A DNA stretch of 53,551 nt from Chthoniobacterales bacterium (GCA_019747735.1 JAIEQL010000038.1:1-53551), one strand, 5' to 3'. Numbered from the stretch's first letter, positions 17,771-26,434 are shown. Numbers and translations: made by a program. Notes: generated by a model not told the origin, from the sequence alone.

Positions 17771-18529
17771 ATGAACATTCCTATTAAAACAGCTGCTGAG
17801 ATAAAAAAAATGCGTCTTGCCGGGCAGGTTGCGGCCCGAGTACTCAACGAGCTTGCTTTGTTAGTAGAACCAGGGAGAACAACAGGAGAAATTGATCGTG
17901 CGGCTGGAGAAATCATTGCCAAACTTGGTGGAAAGAGTGCTTTTTTAGGATATCGAAAATTTCCTGGACAGATCTGTATCTCTCTTAATCAAGAAGTGGT
18001 ACATGGCATCGGAGGTCAACGGTGCTTGACTTACGGGGATATTGTGAAAATTGATGTAGGAGTTATTTTTCAAGGATGGATTGGGGATACAGCAAGAACG
18101 ATTCCCTGTGGACTTATTGCTCCTGAAACAGAGCGGCTTTGTGCGGCTACCAAAGCAATGCTCATGAGTGCGATCGGTTTTGCCACAGAGGGACGTCGTT
18201 TAGGAGATCTCTCGGCTCATATAGAAAAAGAGGCTTCCAGGCAAGGCTTCAGTGTGGTCAAGGAATTTGTGGGGCATGGGGTTGGCCGTAAACTCCATGA
18301 AGATCCCGAGGTGCCTAATTTTGGCCCTCCAGGAGTCGGTCCTAGGCTTAAGGCTGGGATGACCTTGGCCATTGAACCAATGATTAATTTAGGCTGCTCT
18401 GAAGTAAAAATACTCTCAGATGGGTGGACTGTCGTGACAGCCGATGGACGTCCTTCAGCTCATTTTGAGCATACTGTTTTGGTAACAGAAGGCATGCCAG
18501 AGATTCTCACCCAACTCTCTGATGTCTAA
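17771..18529 (+). CDS. map: Methionine aminopeptidase type I
   Basis: MetAP removes the initiator methionine from nascent proteins in the cytoplasm. The five metal ligands are visible: two aspartates in KIDVGVIFQGWIGDTAR (near 95 and 106), the histidine in GHGVGRKLHEDP (near 169), and the glutamates of AIEPMINLG (near 203) and FEHTVLV (near 234). HGIGG supplies the substrate-binding histidine. Length 252 residues is typical of the short type Ia form. In many bacteria map follows secY (and adk); here adk is missing and 834 bases of IS debris intervene. Confidence 0.97.
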   Translation: MNIPIKTAAEIKKMRLAGQVAARVLNELALLVEPGRTTGEIDRAAGEIIAKLGGKSAFLGYRKFPGQICISLNQEVVHGIGGQRCLTYGDIVKIDVGVIFQGWIGDTARTIPCGLIAPETERLCAATKAMLMSAIGFATEGRRLGDLSAHIEKEASRQGFSVVKEFVGHGVGRKLHEDPEVPNFGPPGVGPRLKAGMTLAIEPMINLGCSEVKILSDGWTVVTADGRPSAHFEHTVLVTEGMPEILTQLSDV

Positions 18530-18611
18530 ACTAAAAAAATAGATAGGCCCTTGTTTTTTTAAAAAGTAAATATAGATTAGTTACCCTTTTTTATTTTTGC
18601 TTTCTGAATAG

Positions 18612-21167
18612 GTGACTTCATTTTTTAAAAACTTCATTTTTTGGTTTGTTCTTTTTCTGGTGATGTTGCATCAGAGTCTGTTTGCCCAGCAGAGGGGGCA
18701 GTATATTTCAAGATCAGTGACCGTTGCTGAGTATTGTCGCTTTCTTAATTGCGTAGCTGCTACTGACTGTTATCACCTCTATGATCCCAAAATGGAGCAT
18801 GCTCCTGCTATGATCAAACGCCATGGACGTCCCGGCAAGTATGATTATGAATGTTCTCAGTTCATAGGTGATATTACTATTAGTTATGTTAATAGGTTAT
18901 CGCAGGCTCGGTTTTGTAATTGGAAAGAAAATGGAGAGAAGCCTCATAGTACAGAAACGGGTGTTTATGATCTCACTTCACTGACTAATGGAGCTGATGC
19001 TCTTGGGTTCCTTTTTTTGCCCGAGCCTAATGCTCATTATCGCCTTGATGCTAAATTCAATAATGTTGATCCCATGCTGGGATTAGGTAGTGGAGATGGT
19101 TTTGTAATGGAGTGTAAGGCCGATCGTAGTATCTCCCCTGATGATAAGAATGATTCTTGCTTGGGGGCGGATGTGCTCTGTTTGGAAAAAGGCTTAGAGA
19201 ATAATACTCCTAATGTTCCTTTACTAGGCAGTCCTCTAATAGAGAGCTCAACTAAGGAAGGTTCTTCTACAGCTTCCAAAACTGCTGGTACTACTATTTC
19301 TCCAATAGCAATCACTGCTAACCTATGTCCCATTAAAATCAAGCTGATCGTTATCGATGATCCTGGTAACGAACCTAGTTCAGTTGAGCAAGGAGGTTGG
19401 GGTGCTGTTTCTAATATTTTTCAAATTGGTGAAACGGACATTACTGCTGAACAATATTGTACTTTTTTAAAAGCAGTAGCTACTAATAATGACTATTATG
19501 AACTTTATGATACTAATATGGGCTCTGATAGTAATATTGCCTGTATTACTCGTAGTGGGGAGAGTGGTTCTTATGATTATCAAGTTATTCCAGGGCGAGA
19601 AAAGTTTCCTATTACCTATATTTCAGCAGGGAGGGCTGCTGCCTTTTGTAACTGGATGGAAAATATAGAAAATAACAAACCCATTGAAGGAGAAGAGAGC
19701 CTGCTCAAAGGAGCCTTTGATATTACTTATACTACTAATTATTTTTATAAAAATATTATTACTCCTCCTACCAAGAATTTTAATGGGACTACTACTCCTG
19801 GAAGCATAAGTACAACTATAACAGGAACAAATATCTATACAAGTGTCCTAGCAAATACAAATGCACGATGGTCTCTTCCTACAGAAGATCAATGGTGCAA
19901 AGCTGCTTATTATAAAAAGGCACTAGTGGGGATGGATGGTTTTACAAAACATCCTCCATTGTATTATCTCTATGGAACAGGAGATAACACTTCCCCAAAT
20001 AATAGTATAGAAGTGGCACAAAGCAGTCACAACGCTGCCAATTTCTGTTTAGTAGATAGTGATAACGGCTTGCATTATACCGAAGCAGAGGCTCCTCACA
20101 TAACCCCCGTAGGATTTTTTAAAAAAACAAAGAGCCCTTTTGGACTGTATGATATGTCGGGAAATGTTGACCAATTGGTTTTGTTTGAGAATAAAGATGA
20201 GGCTGGCACCCGCTATTGGGCCTTTAGTGTGCGAGGTGGTTCGTGGAAGTCGACTCATAGTAGTTTCGAGAGAATGCCAGCTGATGGTTCTATCAAAGCT
20301 GATACTGGAGAAATTGGAGTTACTTCCCTGCGAAGACCTATAAATTTGGCGACTACAACGAATACCATTGGATTTCGTTTGGTCTACAATGCTCCGCCCT
20401 CACCAGAGTCATATGCTCATGAGTTCCGGTATGGAGCGCTAAGAATTGGGGCTCGTTTTTGGAGTGCTTTGAAGCAAACAGGAGAGGATATTAATCCTTT
20501 TAGTTCTAAATACAGACATAAGGTAAATTCTGCTGGTATGGATTTTTATAACTGGAGCTTTGGTATGATTGTTCCAGAGTTTTGGCATAGTGTATTAGTG
20601 GAGCTATACAATATGGAATTTTCACCAATAGCAATTGGCAACGTAACGGAAGAAACAAGTTTTCAATATCTTGGTAGAGTTCTCAATCACGTTGCTATAA
20701 CTACAGTTCAGTATACTTATGATATAGTAAAAGCTTTTGGCAGGGCTGTTAATGGAACTCTTTTTAAAGGCATTGGGTTAGCAGCAAAAATAGCGACCAA
20801 CCTTCTTCCCAATGCCGCTGAAGGAGCAGTTGCAGTTGCAACAACAACAGCAGCTGAAACTACAGCGGCAACTGCTGGTGTAGTTTCAGCAAGCGCTGTG
20901 GCAACCTTACCTGGCGCTGTGGCAACCTTACCTGGCGCTGTGGCAACCTTACCTGGCGCTATGGCAACCTTACCTGGGGCTTTAGCAACTCTAGCAACGG
21001 TAGCAGAGGTTGCTGGCCTTTCAACTCCTCTTGGTGTCGCTTTTTTTTCTGCGACTATGGTCAGCGGTGTTGTTTGTAGCTACTATGGAGATGATATAAC
21101 AGATGCCATGGGTGGTTTTGGTCAAATCCTCAATGGTGGATTGCACCTTTGGTACCGCAAATGGTAA
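18612..21167 (+). CDS. Large secreted FGE-sulfatase-fold (SUMF1-like) protein, probably non-catalytic
   Basis: A GTG start gives a clear signal peptide (FIFWFVLFLVMLHQ, cleavage after SLFA). The first part (about 30-120) has a partial FGE motif set: VTVAEYCRFLNCVA and SQARFCNWKENG. The second part (about 270-600) repeats these as DITAEQYCTFLKAVA and AAAFCNWMEN and continues as a full FGE-like domain: RWSLPTEDQWCKAAYYK, PFGLYDMSGNVDQLV, SVRGGSW and GFRLVYN. The catalytic cysteines expected shortly after RGGSW are replaced by Ser and Phe, so formylglycine synthesis is unlikely. The C-terminal part has an Ala/Thr/Pro repeat (about 761-788), then a hydrophobic segment. Role unknown; an exported or surface binding protein is likely. 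Confidence 0.7.
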   Translation: MTSFFKNFIFWFVLFLVMLHQSLFAQQRGQYISRSVTVAEYCRFLNCVAATDCYHLYDPKMEHAPAMIKRHGRPGKYDYECSQFIGDITISYVNRLSQARFCNWKENGEKPHSTETGVYDLTSLTNGADALGFLFLPEPNAHYRLDAKFNNVDPMLGLGSGDGFVMECKADRSISPDDKNDSCLGADVLCLEKGLENNTPNVPLLGSPLIESSTKEGSSTASKTAGTTISPIAITANLCPIKIKLIVIDDPGNEPSSVEQGGWGAVSNIFQIGETDITAEQYCTFLKAVATNNDYYELYDTNMGSDSNIACITRSGESGSYDYQVIPGREKFPITYISAGRAAAFCNWMENIENNKPIEGEESLLKGAFDITYTTNYFYKNIITPPTKNFNGTTTPGSISTTITGTNIYTSVLANTNARWSLPTEDQWCKAAYYKKALVGMDGFTKHPPLYYLYGTGDNTSPNNSIEVAQSSHNAANFCLVDSDNGLHYTEAEAPHITPVGFFKKTKSPFGLYDMSGNVDQLVLFENKDEAGTRYWAFSVRGGSWKSTHSSFERMPADGSIKADTGEIGVTSLRRPINLATTTNTIGFRLVYNAPPSPESYAHEFRYGALRIGARFWSALKQTGEDINPFSSKYRHKVNSAGMDFYNWSFGMIVPEFWHSVLVELYNMEFSPIAIGNVTEETSFQYLGRVLNHVAITTVQYTYDIVKAFGRAVNGTLFKGIGLAAKIATNLLPNAAEGAVAVATTTAAETTAATAGVVSASAVATLPGAVATLPGAVATLPGAMATLPGALATLATVAEVAGLSTPLGVAFFSATMVSGVVCSYYGDDITDAMGGFGQILNGGLHLWYRKW
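20893..20976 (+). repeat. Four tandem copies of a 21-bp repeat inside the FGE-like gene
   Basis: GCGCTGTGGCAACCTTACCT plus G recurs at 20893, 20914, 20935 and 20956 (the last with one change), encoding ALA-VAL-ALA-THR-LEU-PRO-GLY units; a diverged fifth unit follows. The copies are nearly identical, which points to recent expansion or slippage and likely length variation between strains. Confidence 0.9.
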
Positions 21168-21169
21168 AT

Positions 21170-22150
21170 CTATTTTCTCCAAAAAGAAAAAAATAATCTT
21201 TTTTTCGGAAGAGGAGTTTTTTGTTTTGCCTTCATCTCTTGGGAAGAAAAAGGTTTTGCAGGAAGCGAGAAGAGCTCTTGATTTCCTGGATAGTCATACT
21301 GGGTTGCCACAGCAGCCACGTCAGCATCGCCAAGGCCAGCTTCTACCCTATGTTGTAGAGCCTGAGCTGTCGCTGCTGTAGCAGGAAGAGTCATGCTCTG
21401 TTCTTTCACGAGTGTGAGGGCAAGTTGAAGATCTTTGAGCATGTTTTTGACAGAGAAGCGTGGTTCAAAATCACCTTGTAGCATGAGAGGAAGCTTCATT
21501 GCCATGGCCTCGGAGTGGGCAACGCTCTCTCCCAATGCTTCTCCCAGGCGCTGAAGTGGGACATCTCCCATGCGTAAGAAAGCCAGTGCCTCAGCCAAAA
21601 TTTCAATCTCCGCTCCTAAGATAATATTGGTAGCAATTTTAATATAACTTGCTGTTCCCGTCTCTCCTATCATCATGATTTTTTTAGAGGAAACTTCTAA
21701 AACGGGACGAGCTCGTCGTAAGATTTCCTCAGTGCCACCGATAAAATAGACAAGAGCTCCTGCCGTAGCTGCATCACGACTCCCTGTAAAAGGGGCTTCT
21801 AAAAAAGAGGCGCCTCGGCGAGCGATGAGTTGTGCGGCTTCGAGCGTTTGTTGTGGGCTCACCGTAGCATGGTTGATGATAAGATGCCGCGCTGTAAGGC
21901 TTGGAGAAAGCTCTCGAAGAACTTCAAGCAAAGCACTTCCATCTCGTACAAAGAGGAGAATAGTATCCGCTGCCTCAGCGATCTCAGTCACGGAAGGCAG
22001 AAAATTGGGCTCGGCGCGAGGAGTTCGATTCCAAACAAAAAGAGGATAACCAGCTCGTCTCAACAAAAGCGCAACACGACTTCCAATAATGCCCAGACCA
22101 ATAAGGCCAATGGTTTGTTTGGTGGTAGTGTTGGTTTTTTGTGGAGACAT
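21170..22150 (-). CDS. NAD-dependent beta-hydroxyacid dehydrogenase (3-hydroxyisobutyrate dehydrogenase family)
   Basis: The family oxidises or reduces small beta-hydroxyacids with NAD(P), for example 3-hydroxyisobutyrate, tartronate semialdehyde or glyoxylate. The Rossmann motif GLIGLGIIGSRVA (about 15-27) with WNRTP after beta-2, the substrate segment APFTGSRDAATAGALVYFIGG (about 120-140), and the catalytic-lysine motif GTASYIKIATNI (K near 174) are present. Length is 326 residues, with an extra about 30-residue Lys-rich C-terminal tail. The substrate cannot be told from sequence. It converges on the FGE-like gene with only two bases between stops. Confidence 0.85.
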   Translation of the reverse strand: MSPQKTNTTTKQTIGLIGLGIIGSRVALLLRRAGYPLFVWNRTPRAEPNFLPSVTEIAEAADTILLFVRDGSALLEVLRELSPSLTARHLIINHATVSPQQTLEAAQLIARRGASFLEAPFTGSRDAATAGALVYFIGGTEEILRRARPVLEVSSKKIMMIGETGTASYIKIATNIILGAEIEILAEALAFLRMGDVPLQRLGEALGESVAHSEAMAMKLPLMLQGDFEPRFSVKNMLKDLQLALTLVKEQSMTLPATAATAQALQHRVEAGLGDADVAAVATQYDYPGNQELFSLPAKPFSSQEMKAKQKTPLPKKRLFFSFWRK

Positions 22151-22187
22151 GGCCTTATCATCTCGTTGCGATGATAATTTAAATCCT

Positions 22188-22244
22188 AGCAGTTTGAGTT
22201 TGAGTCATCTTGGGTGCTTCGCACTATTTTCGAAAGCGCGAAGC
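22188..22244. repeat. GCGAAG plus ACTCAAACT composite element, copy 1
   Basis: Read on the minus strand it is GCGAAGC (hairpin partners 22216-22222 and 22238-22244), then AAGATGACTCAAACTCAAAC and TGCTAG, upstream of the hydroxyacid dehydrogenase. Related copies are at 44070-44122 (before obgE) and 53401-53450. Confidence 0.55.
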
Positions 22245-22280
22245 GCCTATTAAACTCAAAATCAACCTTTTGACTCAAAC

Positions 22281-23579
22281 TTACTTAGCAGCAGGAGCAC
22301 TGGCTGGAGCTGGTGTTACAGGTTGAGCTGGAGTAGGGGAGCTAGCAGGTGCTGCTGCAGGAGCGGTTTTTGTTGCTCCTGTTGTTGCCGTATTCGTGCT
22401 GGTTCCTGCAGGCTTAACTGCTGGAGTAACCGTGATTTTAGGTGCTGGTGGAGGAGGAAGGAAACTCTCGATTTTAGCAGCCTGACGCAACTGTTGCATT
22501 GTTGACTTGAAAAGCTCGCGGCGCTTTTTGTTTTGAAGGTAAGAAACAATGCTTGGCTTGACTTCAACAAGAGTAGCCGTTCCAGCAGGTTTCTTCTCGG
22601 TTACTTTGATGACGTGAAATCCAAATTTAGTCCTGACAGGCGTTTCGCTGACAGTACCAACTTTTTGAGAAAAAGCGGCATTGGCGAACTCAGGAACCAT
22701 TTGTTCCTTGCTAAAGAATCCAAGATCACCTTTGCGTTGTTTTGCACCGGGCTCTTCCGAGAGCTCAACAGCAAGCTTGGAGAAATCTTCTCCTTTGTTG
22801 GCACGCTCAATAGCGGCTTTGGCAGCAGCTTCTTTTTCCTTAACAACTTTTTCAGAAGCTCCAGCTGGCACTAGGAAAAGGATGTGCGTTGCTTTTACCA
22901 TGTCGGGATTAGAAAATTGCTTGATATTTTCGTTATAAAACTTTTGGGCATCAGCATCACTGATTTCGTCTTTGCCTTGCATTTGGCTCTTAATCCACTT
23001 TGTTTGGCGCATCGACTTTTTTAAATTGGCTTTAAACTGCTCTTGAGTTTGAGCTGATTTTTTCAACTCAGCTTCAAAAGCTTCTTTGTTGGGAAATTGC
23101 TTTTGAATTTTTTCAATTTCAGCGTTGAGGTCTGTATCGGAGACTTCTAGGCCAGTCGATTTTTTGTCGACTAACTTCTCCATAATCATGGCATCCAAAA
23201 TTTGATTGTAACCTTGTAACTTTTGATCCGCAGTGAGCATTGCTGGATTCACGCCACTGGCGGTGACAGCTTCTTTAAATGCTTTTTCTAGGTCGTTTTT
23301 AGAAATAGGAACTCCATCAACAATAGCAACCGGATCTTTAAGAACGATGGCTGCCGAAGTTGCCCCTGCTGTAGTTGGCTTGGGTGCATTGGTTGGTGCT
23401 GCTGAATTTTGAGTAGAAACCACATTGCTTGTTGCGGCGGGAGGATTGGCTGGAGTCGCAGTATGAGAAACAGCCATAGCACTAGGTGCAGGCGGAGTAG
23501 AGGGGGCGGCGTTTAGCCGAGAGCCTGTAAGTGGAAGAGCGAGGGTTAATGCAATTAGTGATATATTCTTAGACTTCAT
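22281..23579 (-). CDS. Periplasmic SurA/PpiC-type peptidyl-prolyl isomerase (parvulin chaperone)
   Basis: The protein is predicted to fold outer-membrane or exported proteins in the periplasm. Starting at the ATG at 23579 gives a textbook signal peptide (MKSKNISLIALTLALPLTG, cleavage near LNA). The longer open frame to 23642 would bury it, so the internal start is preferred. An Ala/Pro/Thr-rich linker follows, then a SurA-N-like helical part (VAIVDGVPISKNDLEKAFKE), the rotamase domain (VKATHILFLVP, GEDFSKLAVELSEEPGAKQRKGDLGFFSKEQMVPEFANAAF, VRTKFGFHVIKV) and a second Ala/Pro-rich tail. Length is 432 residues. The low-complexity ends are probably disordered. Confidence 0.88.
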   Translation of the reverse strand: MKSKNISLIALTLALPLTGSRLNAAPSTPPAPSAMAVSHTATPANPPAATSNVVSTQNSAAPTNAPKPTTAGATSAAIVLKDPVAIVDGVPISKNDLEKAFKEAVTASGVNPAMLTADQKLQGYNQILDAMIMEKLVDKKSTGLEVSDTDLNAEIEKIQKQFPNKEAFEAELKKSAQTQEQFKANLKKSMRQTKWIKSQMQGKDEISDADAQKFYNENIKQFSNPDMVKATHILFLVPAGASEKVVKEKEAAAKAAIERANKGEDFSKLAVELSEEPGAKQRKGDLGFFSKEQMVPEFANAAFSQKVGTVSETPVRTKFGFHVIKVTEKKPAGTATLVEVKPSIVSYLQNKKRRELFKSTMQQLRQAAKIESFLPPPPAPKITVTPAVKPAGTSTNTATTGATKTAPAAAPASSPTPAQPVTPAPASAPAAK

Positions 23580-23708
23580 AAGTAGTGAGAAAGTGCCATG
23601 AGAATAAAAGAAGTCCAGTAGAAATTTCAATTTTTTTGGCAAGAAATATTATCTTCAAAGGTATGAATTTACTTTTTGAAAGAAATGAGAGAGAGTAACG
23701 GCCCTTTA

Positions 23709-23790
23709 GCTCACGTGGCGAAATTGGCAGACGCGTACGTCTCAGAAGCGTATGGATAACTCCATGGAGGTTCGAGTCCTCTCGTGAGCA
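23709..23790 (+). tRNA. tRNA-Leu (anticodon CAG)
   Basis: The acceptor stem GCTCACG pairs with CGTGAGC, the anticodon loop is CTCAGAA (anticodon CAG, reading CUG), there is a short class II variable arm (TGGATAACTCCA), and the T-arm contains GGTTCGAGTCC. The discriminator is A and no CCA is encoded. The D-loop has the usual TTGG-containing sequence. It lies alone between the parvulin gene and menG. Confidence 0.95.
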
Positions 23791-23951
23791 GGCAGGATTC
23801 ACAGGGATGGAAGGGATGAAAGAGATGGCAGAAAAAAATGAATAGCCACAAAAGAACAGAAGTGACTCAAACTTGTTTTATCCCTTCCATCGCTTCTATC
23901 CCTCTGAATCATTTATTATCTTTATCCCTGTGATTTTTTTTTATTCCAGTC

Positions 23952-24641
23952 ATGACTTCTGAAAATATCCAAAAGCTTTTCGCTTCTATTGCTCCTCGTT
24001 ATGCTTTGGCAAACCATCTTCTCTCAGGTGGCATCGATTATTGGTGGCGCTATCACGTTACAAAAAAAATAGCCACCTGGAAACCAAAAGAATTGCTGGA
24101 TGTCGCAACCGGTGATGGAGCGCTAGCCTTCGCCATTGCAAAAAAAAATCGCACGACAAAAATTATCGGGGTCGACTTTTGTCGCGAGATGCTTGCGTGT
24201 GCTGATCAAACTAAGGCTAAGAAAAAAAATGATCTTATTACCTTTCTAGAGGCTGATGGAATGGAGCTTCCATTTGATGAAAAGAGTTTTGATGTGGTGA
24301 CCATTGCTTTTGGATTGCGTAACATGGATTCTTTCGAGAGAGCCCTTAGTGAGATGCGGCGCGTCTTGCGACCTGGTGGTCATCTTTTAATTTTAGATTT
24401 TTCAATTCCTACCGCACCGCTGCTCAAACCACTCTATCGTTTCTACCTCCATCATCTCTTGCCGCGCTTCGCAAGCTGGATTACGGGAAAAAGTGCGGCG
24501 TATGAGTACATGGGAGCTTCGATTGAAACTTTTCCTTCAGGAGACGCAATGAAAGCGCTTTTAAAAAAATGCCACTTCACGCGTCCTGTTGCTGAGCCGT
24601 TGACGGGAGGGATTGTGAGTGTGTACATCGCTCAAAAGTAG
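23952..24641 (+). CDS. menG/ubiE: Demethylmenaquinone/ubiquinone methyltransferase (MenG/UbiE)
   Basis: The enzyme performs the SAM-dependent C-methylation of demethylmenaquinone (or the ubiquinone precursor), the last step of menaquinone synthesis. Visible motifs are FASIAPRYALANHLLSGGID near the N-terminus, SAM motif I LLDVATGDGALAFA (about 49-62), DVVTIAFGLRNM, MRRVLRPGGHLLILDFS and the family signature near YMGASIETFP. Length is 229 residues, as usual. It is the only quinone-pathway gene here and fits with nuoE/nuoF further on, since NADH dehydrogenase I passes electrons to such quinones. Confidence 0.93.
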   Translation: MTSENIQKLFASIAPRYALANHLLSGGIDYWWRYHVTKKIATWKPKELLDVATGDGALAFAIAKKNRTTKIIGVDFCREMLACADQTKAKKKNDLITFLEADGMELPFDEKSFDVVTIAFGLRNMDSFERALSEMRRVLRPGGHLLILDFSIPTAPLLKPLYRFYLHHLLPRFASWITGKSAAYEYMGASIETFPSGDAMKALLKKCHFTRPVAEPLTGGIVSVYIAQK

Positions 24642-24671
24642 GGTTGAAGTGATTTTCTTAAAAAGAACTAT

Positions 24672-24677
24672 TATAAT
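24672..24677 (+). promoter_or_regulatory. Possible -10 box (TATAAT) before trmD
   Basis: A perfect TATAAT lies 64 bases before the trmD ATG. The spacing to the nearest TTGAAG (24644) is 22 bases, so the -35 element is poor; treat as tentative. Confidence 0.3.
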
Positions 24678-24740
24678 TTCTTTTTCCTCAATTGAGTACA
24701 GCTACAATGTCTGATAACGCTTTCTAATTTAAATAACTCA

Positions 24741-25424
24741 ATGCCCCTACTCATCCAAATTCTCACTCCTTTTCCAAAAATTTGTGAAGGTGTCCTTGGT
24801 GAAAGCATCCTGGGACGGGCTCATAAGGGGGGGCTTGTCCAATTCGAGGTCATCGACTTGCGGCGTTGGGCCACCGATAAACATCGAACGCTGGATGCTC
24901 CTCCGTACGGTGGAGGTCCTGGTATGGTGATGAAGATAGAGCCTATTACAGCGGCGCTTCAAGAGCTACGGCGCCCCGGGAGCAAGGTGCTTTTCATGTC
25001 CCCTCAGGGAAAAAAATTAGATCGAGCCATGGCGCTCCGTTTAAGCAAAGAAGAGCATCTTGTTTTTCTTTGTGGTCATTATGAGGGAGTCGACCAGCGG
25101 GTGATTGATCATCTCGTGGATCAAGAGATTTCGATAGGAGACTACGTGCTCACTAATGGTGCCTTAGCAGCTCTTGTGGTGACCGATGCTGTTGTTAGGA
25201 GGATCCCAGGGGTATTGGGTGATGTAGACTCAGCCTTGCAAGATTCCTTTGAGGAGAATCACCTCGATGCCCCTCATTACACGCGACCTGAGGTTTTCAA
25301 AGGATGGTCTGTTCCGCCTGTGCTGCTTTCAGGAAATCATCAGGCGATCGCAGCCTGGAGAAAAGAACAGGCAATGGAGGCAACGCGCGCGAAGAGGCCT
25401 GATCTTCTCACTGCGAAGAGATGA
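24741..25424 (+). CDS. trmD: tRNA (guanine-N1-)-methyltransferase
   Basis: TrmD methylates G37 next to the anticodon, preventing frameshifts. It has the knotted SPOUT fold: ILTPFPKICEGVLGESILGRA at the start, LDAPPYGGGPGMVMK (about 52-67), LCGHYEGVDQRV, SIGDYVLTNGALAALVV (SAM-binding knot) and NHLDAPHYTRPEVFKGWSVPPVLLSGNH. Length is 227 residues, near the normal 240-255. In many bacteria trmD is in an rpsP-rimM-trmD-rplS operon; here it stands alone and converges on the cupin gene. Confidence 0.96.
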   Translation: MPLLIQILTPFPKICEGVLGESILGRAHKGGLVQFEVIDLRRWATDKHRTLDAPPYGGGPGMVMKIEPITAALQELRRPGSKVLFMSPQGKKLDRAMALRLSKEEHLVFLCGHYEGVDQRVIDHLVDQEISIGDYVLTNGALAALVVTDAVVRRIPGVLGDVDSALQDSFEENHLDAPHYTRPEVFKGWSVPPVLLSGNHQAIAAWRKEQAMEATRAKRPDLLTAKR

Positions 25425-25453
25425 GGAGTTCCCGGATTTCTTTCTACTGCCTG

Positions 25454-25885
25454 TTACTTCCAAGCTAGCGGCAGGTCTCCCTTTACTCCATCTTCGGTAG
25501 TCGCCTTCGGCCCATAGCCGCCGGCGGGAGCCTGGATAACGACGAAGGTCAATGGCTCATTCCCGGTGCATCGCCAGGCGCGATTAACTTCTCGATCACA
25601 ACGGATACAAGTACCCGGTTTAATGGGAAAGATATCATTCTCTACCTGAAACTCACCAGAACCTGTTAAAAATACATAGAGTTCCTCGTTCACTTGATGC
25701 CGATGAGTGAATGACATTCCGGCTCCAGGTGGCAGCCAATTCAACGAAACTTCCATGGAGGTCAGGCTGAGTTCCTTTTTCAAAAAGCCTTTCGAGACGC
25801 TCACTCCGTTTGGAGATTTGAATTGGAAGTGTTTCCAGTCGGAAGTTGTACCCGCTTCGTAGATAGAAAACGAGGTCATATGCAT
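25454..25885 (-). CDS. Small cupin-domain protein
   Basis: The 143 residues contain a single cupin barrel: motif 1 is MSFTHRHQVNEELYVFLTGSGEF (metal-ligand His-x-His and Glu, near 59-80) and motif 2 is PGTCIRCDREVNRAWRCTGNEPLTFVVI (near 88-116), in which the usual histidine is replaced, so metal binding may be altered. Function is unknown; sugar or small-metabolite binding is common in the family. A second ATG lies two codons inside. It follows the glutaredoxin gene by seven bases on the same strand, so they are probably co-transcribed. Confidence 0.8.
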   Translation of the reverse strand: MHMTSFSIYEAGTTSDWKHFQFKSPNGVSVSKGFLKKELSLTSMEVSLNWLPPGAGMSFTHRHQVNEELYVFLTGSGEFQVENDIFPIKPGTCIRCDREVNRAWRCTGNEPLTFVVIQAPAGGYGPKATTEDGVKGDLPLAWK

Positions 25886-25892
25886 TTTGTCG

Positions 25893-26189
25893 CTAATGCG
25901 TACAAGAAGCGCTTGTCAGTGGAGCGTTGCTCGTTACAGAGGAAGGAGAGACTAGCTTTTTTTCGAGTAAGTACTGTTCCAATTCTTCTCCACTGATATC
26001 GGCAAGCATCACCCCATCTACTTCTACACAAGGGGAAAGTGGCTGGCCGCTTTTTTGCTCCATTTCCAAGCGAAACTCAGGATGGATAATAATATCTTTT
26101 TCTGTGTAGGAGAGGTTGTACTTTGCTAAGGCAGCACGAACTCCGTTGCTCCAGCGACAGGTTGTTTTTAAATAGGCAGTGATTTGCAT
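25893..26189 (-). CDS. Monothiol glutaredoxin-like protein
   Basis: The thioredoxin-fold protein starts at MQITAYLKTTC (ATG at 26189, 98 residues); the longer frame to 26234 adds an unconserved lead. The active site is Cys-Arg-Trp-Ser (residues 11-14), so only the nucleophilic cysteine is kept, as in monothiol types. The Grx signature continues with LSPCVEVDGVMLADISGEELEQYL, in which the expected cis-Pro (TVP) position is SPC. Substrate is unknown. It sits just upstream of the cupin gene. Confidence 0.75.
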   Translation of the reverse strand: MQITAYLKTTCRWSNGVRAALAKYNLSYTEKDIIIHPEFRLEMEQKSGQPLSPCVEVDGVMLADISGEELEQYLLEKKLVSPSSVTSNAPLTSASCTH

Positions 26190-26238
26190 GGTAAATAAGG
26201 TGGAGAGCTGAAGGCGAAAGACGACGTAAGGCACTTTT

Positions 26239-26267
26239 CAAACGAACTAGAGTAAGAGTTCGGTTTG
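26239..26267. terminator. Hairpin downstream of MITE-1 and upstream of the glutaredoxin gene
   Basis: CAAACGAACT (26239-26248) pairs with AGTTCGGTTTG (26257-26267) with one bulge. It lies between the rpsA end and the glutaredoxin start, both on the minus strand, so it may terminate rpsA transcripts. There is no long T run on the minus strand. Confidence 0.3.
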
Positions 26268-26288
26268 GAGAACTTCGTCTGATGTATA

Positions 26289-26434
26289 AAGAGTCTAGTC
26301 AAAATGCGCTGCTGGGGATGTGCAGGGCAAGGAACGAGGAGCAAAGCACCGCAGTGTATATGGAAATACTCGAGGATGCAAGCACCGGAGTGACCCTGCC
26401 CTGCGCCTCAGCAGTAGCATTTGGAAAGACTCTT
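26289..26434 (+). mobile_element. MITE-1 copy 1, abutting the rpsA stop codon
   Basis: The inverted ends AAGAGTCTAGTCAAAATGC (26289-26307) and GCATTTGGAAAGACTCTT (26417-26434) enclose a GCTGCTG/CAGCAG inner pair and the family core GTGTATATGGAAATACTCGA. The right end overlaps the first two bases of the rpsA stop triplet (26433-26435). Four relatives are found in the window. No protein is encoded. Confidence 0.8.
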
